Part shown: positions 34,501 to 42,471 of the stretch, in pieces | How the letters are laid out: each line of letters opens with the position of its first letter | Numbering within the stretch: position 1 is the first letter of the stretch | Source of the DNA: Curvibacter cyanobacteriorum | Lineage (GTDB): Bacteria > Pseudomonadota > Gammaproteobacteria > Burkholderiales > Burkholderiaceae_C | Assembly: GCF_028649475.1 (NCBI RefSeq) | Contig: NZ_JAQSIP010000009.1 | Coordinates: 1-64,000, forward strand | DNA: 64,000 nt | Reading direction: 5' to 3' | The notes under the pieces: generated by a model | What the model was told of the DNA's origin: nothing | Seen by the model: only the letters and a program-made list of their open reading frames with translations | The model's database searches: none | Made by a program: the position numbers and the translations under genes

Positions 34501-35203
34501 CCAGGGCCACCGCATCACCCCGCGCCGCCTGTTCGCCGTGCAACTGGGCCAGCGCCTGGTGCAGGTGCAGGCGTTGCGCGCGCAGCCATTCGCGGAAATC
34601 GTCCGAGCACCCGTCCTCGGCCTGGGCCAGCCAGGCGTCGGGGCCGGCGGCGTGGCTGCCCAGCAGGGCCTCGCGCTGGGCGCGGGACCACAGCGCGGCG
34701 TCCTGCGGCCGGGCCAGCAGGCCCAGGTCAGTGCAGAACACGCCCTCGGGTTTCAGGGTCAGCCAGTCGCGTTGCACCTCGAGTGCAGTCCCCAGGCCCA
34801 GGCGGTGCAGGCTGCTGGCCAGGTCGCCCAGCACCTCCCGCAGTTGCGCGCGCGCCTGGTGGGCGGGCAGGTCCGCCCAGAGCATTTCAGCCAGTGTCTC
34901 GCGGCGCAGCACCTGGTGCGTGTGGGCGGCCAGGAAACCGAGCAAGGCCGGCCCCTTGCGGTGCTTGAGCGCCAGCGGCAGGCACTGGCCCCCCGCGTAC
35001 AGCAGCGGCGGGCCGCTGAGGCACAGCAGGTTCAGGGACTGGGGCGAGGCGGGGCTCGGCGGCAGCGCGGCAGGGGGGCGGGGGACGGACAGGGCGGGCC
35101 TCTCAGCAGGGGGCGCGCGGCTCAGGCCGCGGCGCCAGGGGTCAGTTCGGCCTGCCAGTGGGCCAGCCAGCCGTGGGCGCCGAGGGCCTGGCCCTGGGCC
35201 CAC
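31577..35203 (-). CDS. Giant regulator-like ATPase, paralogue A (winged helix / cyclase-like / AAA / helical repeats)
   Basis: About 1,200 residues. In order: a BTAD/SARP-like winged helix (LALKHRKGPALLGFLAAHTH...RRETLAEMLWADL), a Pro-rich linker, a class III cyclase-like domain without catalytic metal residues (GGTLAFGLDSQHTGQRWQAL, LRMAVTAGRSL), an AAA_16 ATPase with Walker A GEPGMGKT and Walker B LLVVDDVQWLD, and a long helical-repeat C-terminus. No C-terminal DNA-binding domain is seen. The stop is certain, the start is not: no ATG exists. GTG at 35203 (used here) or 35275 would overlap paralogue B; a CTG overlapping B's TGA (CTGA) would start nearer the conserved N-terminus. Residues encoded by 32550-33222 are identical to B. 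Confidence 0.75.
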   Translation of the reverse strand: MGPGPGPRRPRLAGPLAGRTDPWRRGLSRAPPAERPALSVPRPPAALPPSPASPQSLNLLCLSGPPLLYAGGQCLPLALKHRKGPALLGFLAAHTHQVLRRETLAEMLWADLPAHQARAQLREVLGDLASSLHRLGLGTALEVQRDWLTLKPEGVFCTDLGLLARPQDAALWSRAQREALLGSHAAGPDAWLAQAEDGCSDDFREWLRAQRLHLHQALAQLHGEQAARGDAVALGSGVSAQRPPAAPPPGPVSDRPRRPETAPGAAPQARTAPQPEDGLAVAPQIAHLTLLRLEFDEGPDSDPQRLLQALPTWLDTVRSEAEAFDGVLVDYDDAGGTLAFGLDSQHTGQRWQALRCAASLSDQLAPQRQLRMAVTAGRSLLQRGPQPRVQGWRRSLIGRLVWCAEVGELVCDDSFIDLVAQCHFEPQGPRQFRGLNREVTVYRRALGDHSAPWLLPPGGDLAGLFLGREAALHRLGELLAALGSGPARALCLSGEPGMGKTRVAWEFARHCQGLGHAVFWLGARPEAVDVPWRGLSDLFSGLLSGTGDRAQQLERTARRCGAELSAEARAAILGLLHSRSVPQGARPALAEGLGALLRGAGPGPHRTLLVVDDVQWLDTLSADLLNRVAQQGAPVLWLLTQRRGQRQPLPLAGLETLELEALDDASAEAILSALPDADLLSPEARRGRIANARGLPLYLLADSVPSDHGSHFSEFCQALLNRLGDARAPMAAAAVFGMLFSIDDLATLCGPDAARQACERALASGLLVARGTHQASFFHPRLREHLLSVTPLDTLQHHAQQAAALLQARRQFTEAAVLWEQAQRPHDARNAWFLAAQTALAEDDICAACNSSARLAQLGYLDGPAGLRARVLHANALIARDGYGSSAAHALMSALPSDDPQADGAEALDQDTHFAVLALRYLAASGQSHADGLPAARALQDSACTPAQHYIVQWAMGHSLFWLGRFEEAQGWFDQSMALGATLSLAQRMAYFPSDPAVFARAELAWMQWLRGEPALSQQTLADALRLADLSTTRQDPTIAHCFAALLAWLQGDRAWLAQHATRGFEMAEAEGFTFWRAVAGLLVALGQAEAGASVDFIPLAKQADTVLLGYQAATTTALWFACAALLASQQPALALQLLGQMLGQSGPDEHLTCRMDLHRLQAEALQQLQRSAEAQAAWQQALAVAAQAGAHGWLRRWAERGADWPGA
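32550..33222 (-). repeat. 673-bp near-identical block, copy in paralogue A
   Basis: Compared by eye base for base with 36086-36758: four mismatches in 673 bp, none changing an amino acid. It encodes the region after the AAA core, from ASAEAILSALPDADLL to ANALIARDGYGS. Leu is mostly CTC and Val GTC inside, while CTG and GTG dominate on both sides. Outside the block the two paralogues are clearly diverged. Confidence 0.95.
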
Positions 35204-38200
35204 GCCTCGCGCCGGGCCGTGGCCGCGGCCTCGTGCTGGCCCAGGGCCTGCAGCGCCAGGGCCTGCTGGCGCCACAGGTCCATGCGGCAGTAGCGGTGTT
35301 CGTAATGTTCACAGGCCTGCAGCGCCTGTTGCAGCACCGGCAGGGCTTCTTCGGACCGACCGCAGGCCTGCAGCGTGGCGCCCAACAGCCACAGGGCGGT
35401 GGTGGTGCCGGCGCGGTAGCCTGCGAGCATGGTGTCGGCGGCTGCACTGATGGGTTGCAGGTCCACCGGCTGACCGGCGCTGCCCTGCGTCAGGGCCAGC
35501 AGCAGGCCGGCCACGGCGCGCCAGAATCCAAAACCCTCGGACTCGGCGATCTGGAAGGCCTGGGCCGCGTGCTGCGTGGCCTGGCCGAGGTCGCCACCGC
35601 ACCAGGCGGTCAGGGCGGCAAAGCAGCCGGCGATGCAGGGGTCTTGCCGGGTGCTGGACTGCGCGGCCTGGTGCAGGGCCTGTTGCAGCAGGGCCTGGGC
35701 CGCGGCGGTGTCGCCGATGAACCACAGCATCCAGCCCAGCTCGGCCTGCGCAAACACCGACAGGTCGGACGGGAAGAACAGCATGCGTTCCCGCGCGCTC
35801 AGGCCGGCCCCCCAGGCGATGCACTGGGTCAGTGCTTCGCGCGCCTCAGCCAGGTGGCCCATCCAGAACAAGGTGTTGCCACGGGCCCAGCAGGCGGTCA
35901 TGCGCTGGGCCGGGCTTTGGGCTTCGTCCTGCAAGGCCTGGGCATGGGCCAGGCCATCGGCGTGGCCTTGCGAGGCGGCGCCCAGGTAGCTGAGCATGAG
36001 CACGCTGAAGCGGGTGTCGGGGTCCAGGCTGGCGAGGTCGATCGAGGTTTCGGCCACGCCCATCATCACCTGGTGCGATTCGAGCGAGCCATAGCCATCG
36101 CGTGCGATGAGGGCGTTGGCGTGGAGGACGCGGGCGCGCAGGCCGGCGGGGCCGTCGAGGTAGCCGAGCTGGGCGAGGCGAGCGCTGCTGTTGCAGGCGG
36201 CGCAGATGTCGTCCTCGGCGAGGGCGGTCTGGGCGGCGAGGAACCAGGCGTTGCGGGCGTCGTGGGGGCGCTGGGCCTGTTCCCAGAGGACGGCGGCCTC
36301 GGTGAACTGGCGGCGGGCCTGCAGCAGGGCGGCGGCTTGCTGGGCGTGGTGCTGGAGGGTGTCGAGGGGGGTGACGGAGAGCAGGTGCTCGCGCAGGCGG
36401 GGGTGGAAGAAAGAGGCCTGGTGGGTGCCGCGGGCGACGAGCAGGCCGGAGGCGAGGGCGCGCTCGCAGGCTTGGCGAGCGGCGTCGGGGCCGCACAGGG
36501 TGGCGAGGTCGTCGATGGAGAAGAGCATGCCGAAGACGGCGGCGGCGGCCATGGGGGCGCGGGCGTCGCCGAGGCGGTTGAGGAGGGCCTGGCAGAACTC
36601 GCTGAAGTGGCTGCCGTGGTCGGAGGGGACGGAGTCGGCGAGGAGGTAGAGGGGCAGGCCGCGGGCGTTGGCGATGCGGCCGCGGCGCGCTTCGGGGCTG
36701 AGGAGGTCGGCGTCGGGCAGGGCGCTGAGGATGGCCTCGGCGCTCGCGTCGTCCAGCGGCGGCAGGGTCCACTCTTCCAGGCCGTCAAGGCGCAGGCCAT
36801 GCGGGCCCTGGCTGCGCCGGGTCAGCAACCACTGGGTCGCCTGGCCGGCTTGGATCAAGCGGTTCAGCAGCTGCGTGCTGGGCTGGTCCAGCCACTGCAC
36901 GTCATCGATCACCACCAGTGCCGGCCGCTCGCCGCGCCCGCGCAGCAGGGCGCCCAGGCCCTCGGCCAGCGCCCCCTGTTGGCCTTGCGGCAGGTGGGCG
37001 TGCTCGATCAGCCCGGTCAGGGCCGCCTGTGCGGGCGCGCTGAGTTCGGCACCCAGCTGCCGGGCCAGGCGTTGCAACTGGTCCGCCACCGAGCCAGGGC
37101 CACCCAGCACGCGCTGCAGCAGGTCCAGCAGGCCGCGCCAGGGCACGTCGACGGCCTCCGGCACGGCGCTGAGCCAGAACGTGGGCGTGCCTTCGCTTTG
37201 CAGTCGCCGGGCCAGTTCCCAGGCCAGGCGGGTCTTGCCCATGCCGGGGTCGCCCTGGATGCAAACCCCCACCGAGGCCCCAGGGCCGGCCTGGGCCAGG
37301 CGCTCGCGGGCCTGCTTGAGCAGGGCCTCGCGCCCGAAGTACCCGCCTGAAAAGTCACCGCCCGGGGGCAGCAGCATCGGGCGGCGCTCGGTCAGCGGTC
37401 CGCGGTAAAGCGGGTGTTCCTCCTGGAAGCCGCGGAAGCGGCGGCGGCCCAGCGACTCGAAGCCCAGGTGCAGGGCCAGGTCCTGCAGGCTGTCGTCGCA
37501 GACCAGTTCGCCGCGTTCGGCCGACAGGGCCAGCCGCTCGACCAGGCGCTTGCGTCCCCCCATGAGTTGCAGCCGGGGTTGGCGCAGCGCCAGGGTGCGG
37601 CCCGCCGTCAGGCCCATGCGCAGACCCAGTTGCGGCGCCAGCAGGTCGTGCAGGCCGTAGGCGCATTGCAGCGCTTGCCAGCGCTGGCCGGTGTGCAACT
37701 GATTGAGGCCGAACACCAGGGTCAGGCCGCTGTCGCTGAGCTCGCCGAGCTCACCACCATGCCCGCGCGCCAGGGCCCGCACCGACTCAACCAGGCCGGC
37801 CTGGCTCAGGAAGGGGCTCAGGCCGTGTTCGCCTTCGGGGCTGTCGACCTCCAGGCGCAGCAAGGTCAGCAGGCTGATGTGCGGACCGGCTTCTTCGTTG
37901 GGCCCCACGGGTGCGGGCGCGGCCTGGGGCGCCGCCGCCAGGCCTTGGCGCTGGCCTGGCGCCGGCCCCTGCAGCGGGGCGCCGGGGGGCGGCAGGCCCC
38001 CCGCCGTCGGGGGCAGGCTGGGGTCGGCGGTGACTTGGCGCAGGGTTTCCTCGAGGTGCAGGCGCTGGGCCTGCAGCCACTCCTGGAAGTCCGATGAGGT
38101 GCCCTGGTCGGCATCGGCCAGCCACAGCGCGCCGCGCTCCATTTGCTCGCGCAGGCGCTGCGTCAGGGCGGGCGGCAGGGCTTGCCCCTGGCTGGCTTCG

Positions 38201-38547
38201 GCCAGGGCCGTGACGTCGGTCAGCAGGCGCTGGCCCGGGCGCAGGGCCAGCCAGTCGCGCTGGACCTCGAACACCCCGTCCAGCCCCAGTTGCCGGAACA
38301 CCGCGGTCAGGTCGGCCAGCACCACGCGCAGGTTGGCCCGCCCGGCCGAGCCCTGGATGTCGGGCCACAGCAGCTCGGCCAGGGTCTCGCGGCGGAACAC
38401 GCGGTCGGCGTGCGAGGCCAGAAATCCCAGCAGGCCGAGGCCTTTGCGGTACTTCAGGGACAGGGGTTGCAGCCGCCGCTCGCTGATCAGGGCGGGCCGG
38501 CCAGCCAGGCACAGCAGGGGACGGTCCGGGTTCGAAGGGGCGTGCAT
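35122..38547 (-). CDS. Giant regulator-like ATPase, paralogue B (winged helix / cyclase-like / AAA / helical repeats)
   Basis: A 1,141-residue protein with the same architecture as its downstream neighbour. The BTAD/SARP-like winged helix (about 20-115) holds LSLKYRKGLGLLGFLASHAD and RRETLAELLWPDI; a cyclase-like domain lacking catalytic residues (about 245-380) has SGLTLVFGLNQLHTGQRWQ; the ATPase has Walker A GDPGMGKT (about 430) and Walker B ALVVIDDVQWLD (about 544); helical repeats follow. ATG at 38547 is chosen over a TTG 18 codons upstream. It lies 115 bp downstream of a LysR gene in the same direction and overlaps or abuts paralogue A, so A and B are probably one operon. Regulation of transcription through an ATP switch is inferred from the MalT/AfsR-like layout. 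Confidence 0.85.
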   Translation of the reverse strand: MHAPSNPDRPLLCLAGRPALISERRLQPLSLKYRKGLGLLGFLASHADRVFRRETLAELLWPDIQGSAGRANLRVVLADLTAVFRQLGLDGVFEVQRDWLALRPGQRLLTDVTALAEASQGQALPPALTQRLREQMERGALWLADADQGTSSDFQEWLQAQRLHLEETLRQVTADPSLPPTAGGLPPPGAPLQGPAPGQRQGLAAAPQAAPAPVGPNEEAGPHISLLTLLRLEVDSPEGEHGLSPFLSQAGLVESVRALARGHGGELGELSDSGLTLVFGLNQLHTGQRWQALQCAYGLHDLLAPQLGLRMGLTAGRTLALRQPRLQLMGGRKRLVERLALSAERGELVCDDSLQDLALHLGFESLGRRRFRGFQEEHPLYRGPLTERRPMLLPPGGDFSGGYFGREALLKQARERLAQAGPGASVGVCIQGDPGMGKTRLAWELARRLQSEGTPTFWLSAVPEAVDVPWRGLLDLLQRVLGGPGSVADQLQRLARQLGAELSAPAQAALTGLIEHAHLPQGQQGALAEGLGALLRGRGERPALVVIDDVQWLDQPSTQLLNRLIQAGQATQWLLTRRSQGPHGLRLDGLEEWTLPPLDDASAEAILSALPDADLLSPEARRGRIANARGLPLYLLADSVPSDHGSHFSEFCQALLNRLGDARAPMAAAAVFGMLFSIDDLATLCGPDAARQACERALASGLLVARGTHQASFFHPRLREHLLSVTPLDTLQHHAQQAAALLQARRQFTEAAVLWEQAQRPHDARNAWFLAAQTALAEDDICAACNSSARLAQLGYLDGPAGLRARVLHANALIARDGYGSLESHQVMMGVAETSIDLASLDPDTRFSVLMLSYLGAASQGHADGLAHAQALQDEAQSPAQRMTACWARGNTLFWMGHLAEAREALTQCIAWGAGLSARERMLFFPSDLSVFAQAELGWMLWFIGDTAAAQALLQQALHQAAQSSTRQDPCIAGCFAALTAWCGGDLGQATQHAAQAFQIAESEGFGFWRAVAGLLLALTQGSAGQPVDLQPISAAADTMLAGYRAGTTTALWLLGATLQACGRSEEALPVLQQALQACEHYEHRYCRMDLWRQQALALQALGQHEAAATARREAWAQGQALGAHGWLAHWQAELTPGAAA
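36086..36758 (-). repeat. 673-bp near-identical block, copy in paralogue B
   Basis: Partner of 32550-33222, offset 3,536 bp, same orientation. The boundaries are sharp: at one end identity stops within a codon after GTCCAGCG, at the other just before GAGCCATAGCC. Codes for residues about 597-820 of paralogue B. Confidence 0.95.
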
Positions 38548-38662
38548 CAAGGGGCGTTCAGAAGCGCCTGGTGCGCGCGGAATCGGGTGCGCGCGGGCCA
38601 AATGGCGGTCAGAAAAGGCAGAAAAGCGTGAATTATCTGACTAATTGGTCATGTGGGTGGTT

Positions 38663-39655
38663 TCACGGTGGCTCGCTGTTCACCGTGGTGTGGGGCGCGT
38701 ACGGCGTGGGGCCGCTGTTGGCCGAGCGCACGATGGCCTTGCGCAGCCACTCGTGGCTGGCGCCCTGGCGCCGGCGCTTGTGCCACAGCGCATCGACGTG
38801 CACGGTGGGCACTTCGAGCGGCAGTTCGCGCCAGACCAGTTCGTCGGCGATGCCCGTCACGTCGACAAAGTGGCGCGGCAGCACGGTCAGCAGGTTGGAG
38901 CTGGCCACCACCCGGCCGGCCGTGAAGAACTGGTTCACCGTCAGCACGATGCGGCGCTCGCGCCCCACGGCCGTGAGCGCTTCGTCAATGAAGCCGTAAG
39001 GCCGGCCCGAGAAGCTGACCAGCAGGTGGCGCGCGGCGCAGTAGCGGTTCAGGGTCAGCGGGCCGGTGGCCAGGGGGTGGTCGCGCCGCATCACGCAGAC
39101 GTATTCGCCGTCGTACAGGCGTTGGTGAGCGTAGGCCACGGCCTCGCCGGCCTGGCTGCGCGCGGTCAGGTCGGCCAGCACGGCCGGGAAGTAGCCAATC
39201 GCCATGTCGGCCACCTCGTCGTCAAGCAGGCGGCGTGGGTCGCGCGTGGCCAGCGGCACGACGCGGATCGAGACCCCGGGGGCGTCGCGCTCGATGGTGT
39301 CCACCAGGCCGGGGATCAGCGCCGCTGCGGTGGCGTCGGCCATGGCCAGCACAAAGGTGGTGTTGGCTTGTTCGGGCCAGAAATGCTCGGGTGCCAGGGC
39401 GGTTTGCAGCTGCTGCAAGGCATCGCGCACCGTGGGCCAGAGCGCCAAGGCCAGCGGCGTGGGTTCAATGCCCTGGCCCTGGCGCCGCACCAGTTCGTCG
39501 CCCAGCGTGTCGCGCAGGCGGCGCATGGCGTTGCTGACCGCTGGCTGGGTCAGGGCCAGCTTGCGGGCCGCGCGGGTCAGGCTGCGTTCGGCCATCACCT
39601 CGTCAAAGATGCGCAGCAGGTTGAGGTCCAGGCCTCTGAATTTGTCTTGCGGCAT
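38663..39655 (-). CDS. LysR-family regulator, NodD-like branch
   Basis: A 330-residue LysR protein. FRGLDLNLLRIFDEVMAERSLTRAARKLALTQPAVSNAMRRLRDTLGDELV is the NodD/LinR-type DNA-binding region. The effector domain is complete (ADATAAALIPGLVDTIE, DMAIGYFPAV). It is divergent from the 146-residue membrane protein gene, and the GGGTTAACCC palindrome lies in the 128-bp gap between them, so this LysR is the first candidate for binding it. Paralogue B follows downstream in the same direction. Confidence 0.88.
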   Translation of the reverse strand: MPQDKFRGLDLNLLRIFDEVMAERSLTRAARKLALTQPAVSNAMRRLRDTLGDELVRRQGQGIEPTPLALALWPTVRDALQQLQTALAPEHFWPEQANTTFVLAMADATAAALIPGLVDTIERDAPGVSIRVVPLATRDPRRLLDDEVADMAIGYFPAVLADLTARSQAGEAVAYAHQRLYDGEYVCVMRRDHPLATGPLTLNRYCAARHLLVSFSGRPYGFIDEALTAVGRERRIVLTVNQFFTAGRVVASSNLLTVLPRHFVDVTGIADELVWRELPLEVPTVHVDALWHKRRRQGASHEWLRKAIVRSANSGPTPYAPHTTVNSEPP

Positions 39656-39709
39656 GGGGTTGAACTTTACTCATCACGAATGTGAATGAACATCATCATG
39701 AATATAAAG

Positions 39710-39738
39710 TTGAATCGCACAGGGGTTAACCCTAATAT
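39710..39738 (+). promoter_or_regulatory. Promoter with GGGTTAACCC palindrome in the spacer
   Basis: -35 TTGAAT (39710-39715) and -10 TAATAT (39733-39738) are 17 bp apart, and the spacer ends with the perfect palindrome GGGTTAACCC (39723-39732). The layout copies the promoter at 30177-30204, and the distance from palindrome centre to the start codon is about the same (56 versus 52 bp). Confidence 0.6.
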
Positions 39739-39783
39739 TCACCCCATCAGACGGCCACAAGCCAAGACTCTAAGGAAAACACC

Positions 39784-40224
39784 ATGACCAGCTTTGTTCA
39801 CACCGAATACTCGTTCACCCACGCCGGCGTTGCCCGCGCTGAGAAGGCCGCAGAGACCCTGCGCGACGCAGCCCAGCAATTCGACGGCGCCCGTGGCACC
39901 GCCACCCTGCTGCTCGCCGCCGTGGTGTCCGCCCTGCTGGTGGTGGCCAACCAGGTGATCGACACCTGGTCCGAAGGTCACCTGCTGGCCGCCTGGATCG
40001 CCCTGTGGACCATCGGCTTCACCGCCCTGGCCCTGCTGTCGACCCCGCTGCGCCGCGCCGCCCTGGGCCTGCGCGCCGGTCTGCGCTCCTGGGCTGAAGC
40101 CCGTCAACAAGCGGCCGAGGACCACAAGCTGTGGAGCCTGGCCCTGACCGATGCCCGCGTCATGGCCGACATCAGCCGCGCCATGAGCCGCGACGCAGCC
40201 CGCGACGTTCGCGGTTACTTCTGA
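39784..40224 (+). CDS. Unknown 146-residue protein with two membrane helices
   Basis: I do not recognise a family. The N-terminus is helical and polar (ARAEKAAETLRDAAQQFDG); two hydrophobic segments follow (about 39-58, TATLLLAAVVSALLVVANQV, and 67-87, HLLAAWIALWTIGFTALALLS), then a basic helical tail (RAALGLRAGLRSWAEARQQ) and ADISRAMSRDAARDVRGYF. An inner-membrane hairpin with both ends on one side is the likely topology. AAGGA precedes the ATG. It is divergent from a LysR gene and ends at the terminator 40269-40299. The promoter carries the palindrome described separately. Confidence 0.8.
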   Translation: MTSFVHTEYSFTHAGVARAEKAAETLRDAAQQFDGARGTATLLLAAVVSALLVVANQVIDTWSEGHLLAAWIALWTIGFTALALLSTPLRRAALGLRAGLRSWAEARQQAAEDHKLWSLALTDARVMADISRAMSRDAARDVRGYF

Positions 40225-40268
40225 GTGGTGACCGGGCCCCGCCCGGTCTGACTTGGACACAGCACTTC

Positions 40269-40299
40269 AAGCCGTGCCCCGTTGGGGTACGGCTTTTTT
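40269..40299 (+). terminator. Intrinsic terminator after the 146-residue membrane protein
   Basis: AAGCCGTGCCCC and GGGGTACGGCTT pair with one G-T type mismatch around GTT, followed by six T residues. Confidence 0.9.
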
Positions 40300-40484
40300 C
40301 ATGGGCGATGGATCAGCACCGTGGGCGGGCCCGCCGCCCAGTCTCCGCTGCCGCGCCACCCCGATGCGGTGAACCCGCCGAGGCCCCTGGCGCCTGCGAC
40401 CCCGGCCGGGCCGTTGCCGCAACGCGGCCCGCGGTCCGCGGTCGGTGGGGCTGCCCACACCCGCGCCAGAGCGCTGCTGGGGCG
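40300..40484. other. Spacer without recognisable gene
   Basis: Between the two terminators the sequence is very GC-rich, with overlapping short open frames on both strands of unconvincing composition (Pro/Arg/Ala only) and no ribosome-binding site. I see no gene or repeat here. Confidence 0.5.
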
Positions 40485-40520
40485 AAAAAAAACCGCCAAG
40501 CGCAGAGCGCATTGGCGGTG
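40485..40520 (-). terminator. Intrinsic terminator of pckG
   Basis: On the minus strand CCGCCAATGCGC and GCGCTTGGCGG form a strong stem followed by eight T residues, 82 bp past the pckG stop. Confidence 0.92.
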
Positions 40521-40602
40521 GTGCTGATGGACAGCAGCGCCGTCACAACGCCGGGGCAGGTCAATGGAGAACGCCTGCCCTGGCGTTGATCGGGGGGGAA
40601 CC

Positions 40603-42471
40603 TCAGGCGCCCAGGCGTTGCTCCAGGGCGGCCTTGGTGCTGACCAGCTCTTGCGGCAGGTGGTAAGCCAGTTGCTCGAAGTGGGTGCTGTGCAGCTTGA
40701 GTTCTTCGACCCAGGCGGCGCGGTCGATGCTGGTCACGGTGTTGAACTGGGCTTCGTTGAAGTCCAGGCCGGTCCAGTTGATTTCAGCGTAAGCCGGGGC
40801 CACACCGAACATGGTTTCGACGCCTTGCGCCTGGCCTTCGATGCGGTCGATCATCCACTTCAGGACGCGCATGTTTTCGCCGTAGCCGGGCCACACGAAC
40901 TTGCCGTCTTCACCCTTGCGGAACCAGTTGGTGGTGAAGATCTTGGGCTGCTTGCCACCGGCGGCGGTGATCTTGCTGCCCATGTTCAGCCAGTGCTGGA
41001 AGTAGTCGCTCATGTTGTAGCCGCAGAACGGCAGCATGGCGAACGGGTCGCGGCGCACCACGCCTTGTTGGCCAAAGGCCGCAGCGGTGGTTTCAGAGCC
41101 CATGGTGGCGGCCATGTAGACGCCTTCGGTCCAGCTGCGGGCTTCGGTCACCAGGGGCACGGTGGTCGAGCGGCGGCCGCCGAAGATGAAAGCGTCGATG
41201 GTCACGCCAGCCGGGTCGTCCCAGGCGCTGTCGAGGGCCGGGTTGTTGGTGGCGGCGACGGTGAAGCGGGCGTTCGGGTGAGCCGCCTTGGCGCCGGTTT
41301 CCTTGGCGATGGCGGGCGTCCAGTCCTTGCCTTGCCAGTCGATCAGGTGCGCCGGGGTGTTGCCGCTGTCCTTTTCCATGCCTTCCCACCACACGTCGCC
41401 GTCGTCGGTCAGGGCCACGTTGGTGAAGATGACGTCCTTGTCCAGGCTGGCCATGCAGTTCGGGTTGGTCAGCGTGTTGGTGCCCGGGGCGACGCCAAAG
41501 TAGCCGGCTTCGGGGTTGATGGCGCGCAGGCTGCCGTCGGCTTGGGGCTTGATCCAGGCGATGTCGTCACCGATGGTGGTGACCTTCCAGCCGTCGAAGG
41601 CCGCCGGGGGCACCAACATCGAGAAGTTGGTCTTGCCGCAGGCGCTGGGGAAGGCCGCAGCGACGTGGTACTTCTTGCCTTGCGGGTTGGTCACGCCGAG
41701 GATCAGCATGTGTTCGGCCAGCCAGCCTTGTTCGCGGCCCATGTTGGAGGCAATGCGCAGGGCCAGGCACTTCTTGCCCAGCAGGGCGTTGCCGCCGTAG
41801 CCCGAGCCGTAGGACCAGATTTCGCGGGTTTCCGGGTAGTGGACGATGTACTTGGTGGTCGGGTTGCAAGGCCAGCTGGTCTTGTCGGTTTCGCCTTCGG
41901 CCAGCGGGGCCCCCACGGTGTGCAGGCAAGGCACGAATTCGCCTTCCACGCCCAGCACGTCGTACACGGCCTTGCCCATGCGGGTCATGAGCTTCTGGTT
42001 GACGGCCACGTAGGCGCTGTCGGTCAGCTCGACGCCGATGTGGGCGATGTTCGAGCCCAGCGGGCCCATGCTGAAGGGCACCACGTACAGGGTGCGGCCC
42101 TTCATGCAGCCGTCAAACAGGGGCTGCAGCAGGGCGCGCATTTCGGCCGGGTCTTTCCAGTTGTTGGTCGGGCCGGCGTCTTCCTTCTTGGCGGAGCAGA
42201 TGAACGTGCGGTCTTCCACCCGGGCCACGTCGCTCGGGTCGGAGCAGGCCAGGAAGCTGTTGGCGCGCTTGGCGGGGTTGAGCTTCTTGAAGGTGCCGGC
42301 GTCCACCAGTTGCTGGCACAGGCGGTCGTATTCCTCGTCGCTGCCGTCGCACCAGTACACGCTGTCGGGCTTGCACAGGGCCACCATGTCGGCCACCCAG
42401 GCGATCAGCTTGGCGTGTTTGACGTAGGCAGGGGTGTTGAGGGTCAGGCCCTGCATCACGGGTGAGTTCAT
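40603..42471 (-). CDS. pckG: Phosphoenolpyruvate carboxykinase (GTP)
   Basis: A 622-residue GTP-type PEPCK, converting oxaloacetate and GTP to PEP, CO2 and GDP at the start of gluconeogenesis. The kinase-1a P-loop with the hyper-reactive Cys is [16 protein letters not shown] (about residue 275); the Mn/oxaloacetate region [17 protein letters not shown] and the [14 protein letters not shown] segment are conserved. Length matches the family. The ATG has TAGGAGCC upstream. It is a single-gene unit with its own terminator. Confidence 0.97.
   Translation of the reverse strand: MNSPVMQGLTLNTPAYVKHAKLIAWVADMVALCKPDSVYWCDGSDEEYDRLCQQLVDAGTFKKLNPAKRANSFLACSDPSDVARVEDRTFICSAKKEDAGPTNNWKDPAEMRALLQPLFDGCMKGRTLYVVPFSMGPLGSNIAHIGVELTDSAYVAVNQKLMTRMGKAVYDVLGVEGEFVPCLHTVGAPLAEGETDKTSWPCNPTTKYIVHYPETREIWSYGSGYGGNALLGKKCLALRIASNMGREQGWLAEHMLILGVTNPQGKKYHVAAAFPSACGKTNFSMLVPPAAFDGWKVTTIGDDIAWIKPQADGSLRAINPEAGYFGVAPGTNTLTNPNCMASLDKDVIFTNVALTDDGDVWWEGMEKDSGNTPAHLIDWQGKDWTPAIAKETGAKAAHPNARFTVAATNNPALDSAWDDPAGVTIDAFIFGGRRSTTVPLVTEARSWTEGVYMAATMGSETTAAAFGQQGVVRRDPFAMLPFCGYNMSDYFQHWLNMGSKITAAGGKQPKIFTTNWFRKGEDGKFVWPGYGENMRVLKWMIDRIEGQAQGVETMFGVAPAYAEINWTGLDFNEAQFNTVTSIDRAAWVEELKLHSTHFEQLAYHLPQELVSTKAALEQRLGA

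Noticed and set aside
31436-35293. Open frame of 1,285 codons on the plus strand
   Set aside because: It is antisense to paralogue A, Gly/Ala/Gln/Val-rich throughout with no domain, and owes its length to lack of stops opposite GC-rich codons.
40313-40564. Small proteins between the membrane protein gene and pckG
   Set aside because: Several overlapping frames on both strands, all of Pro/Arg/Ala composition, no ribosome-binding site, and flanking terminators bound the transcripts.
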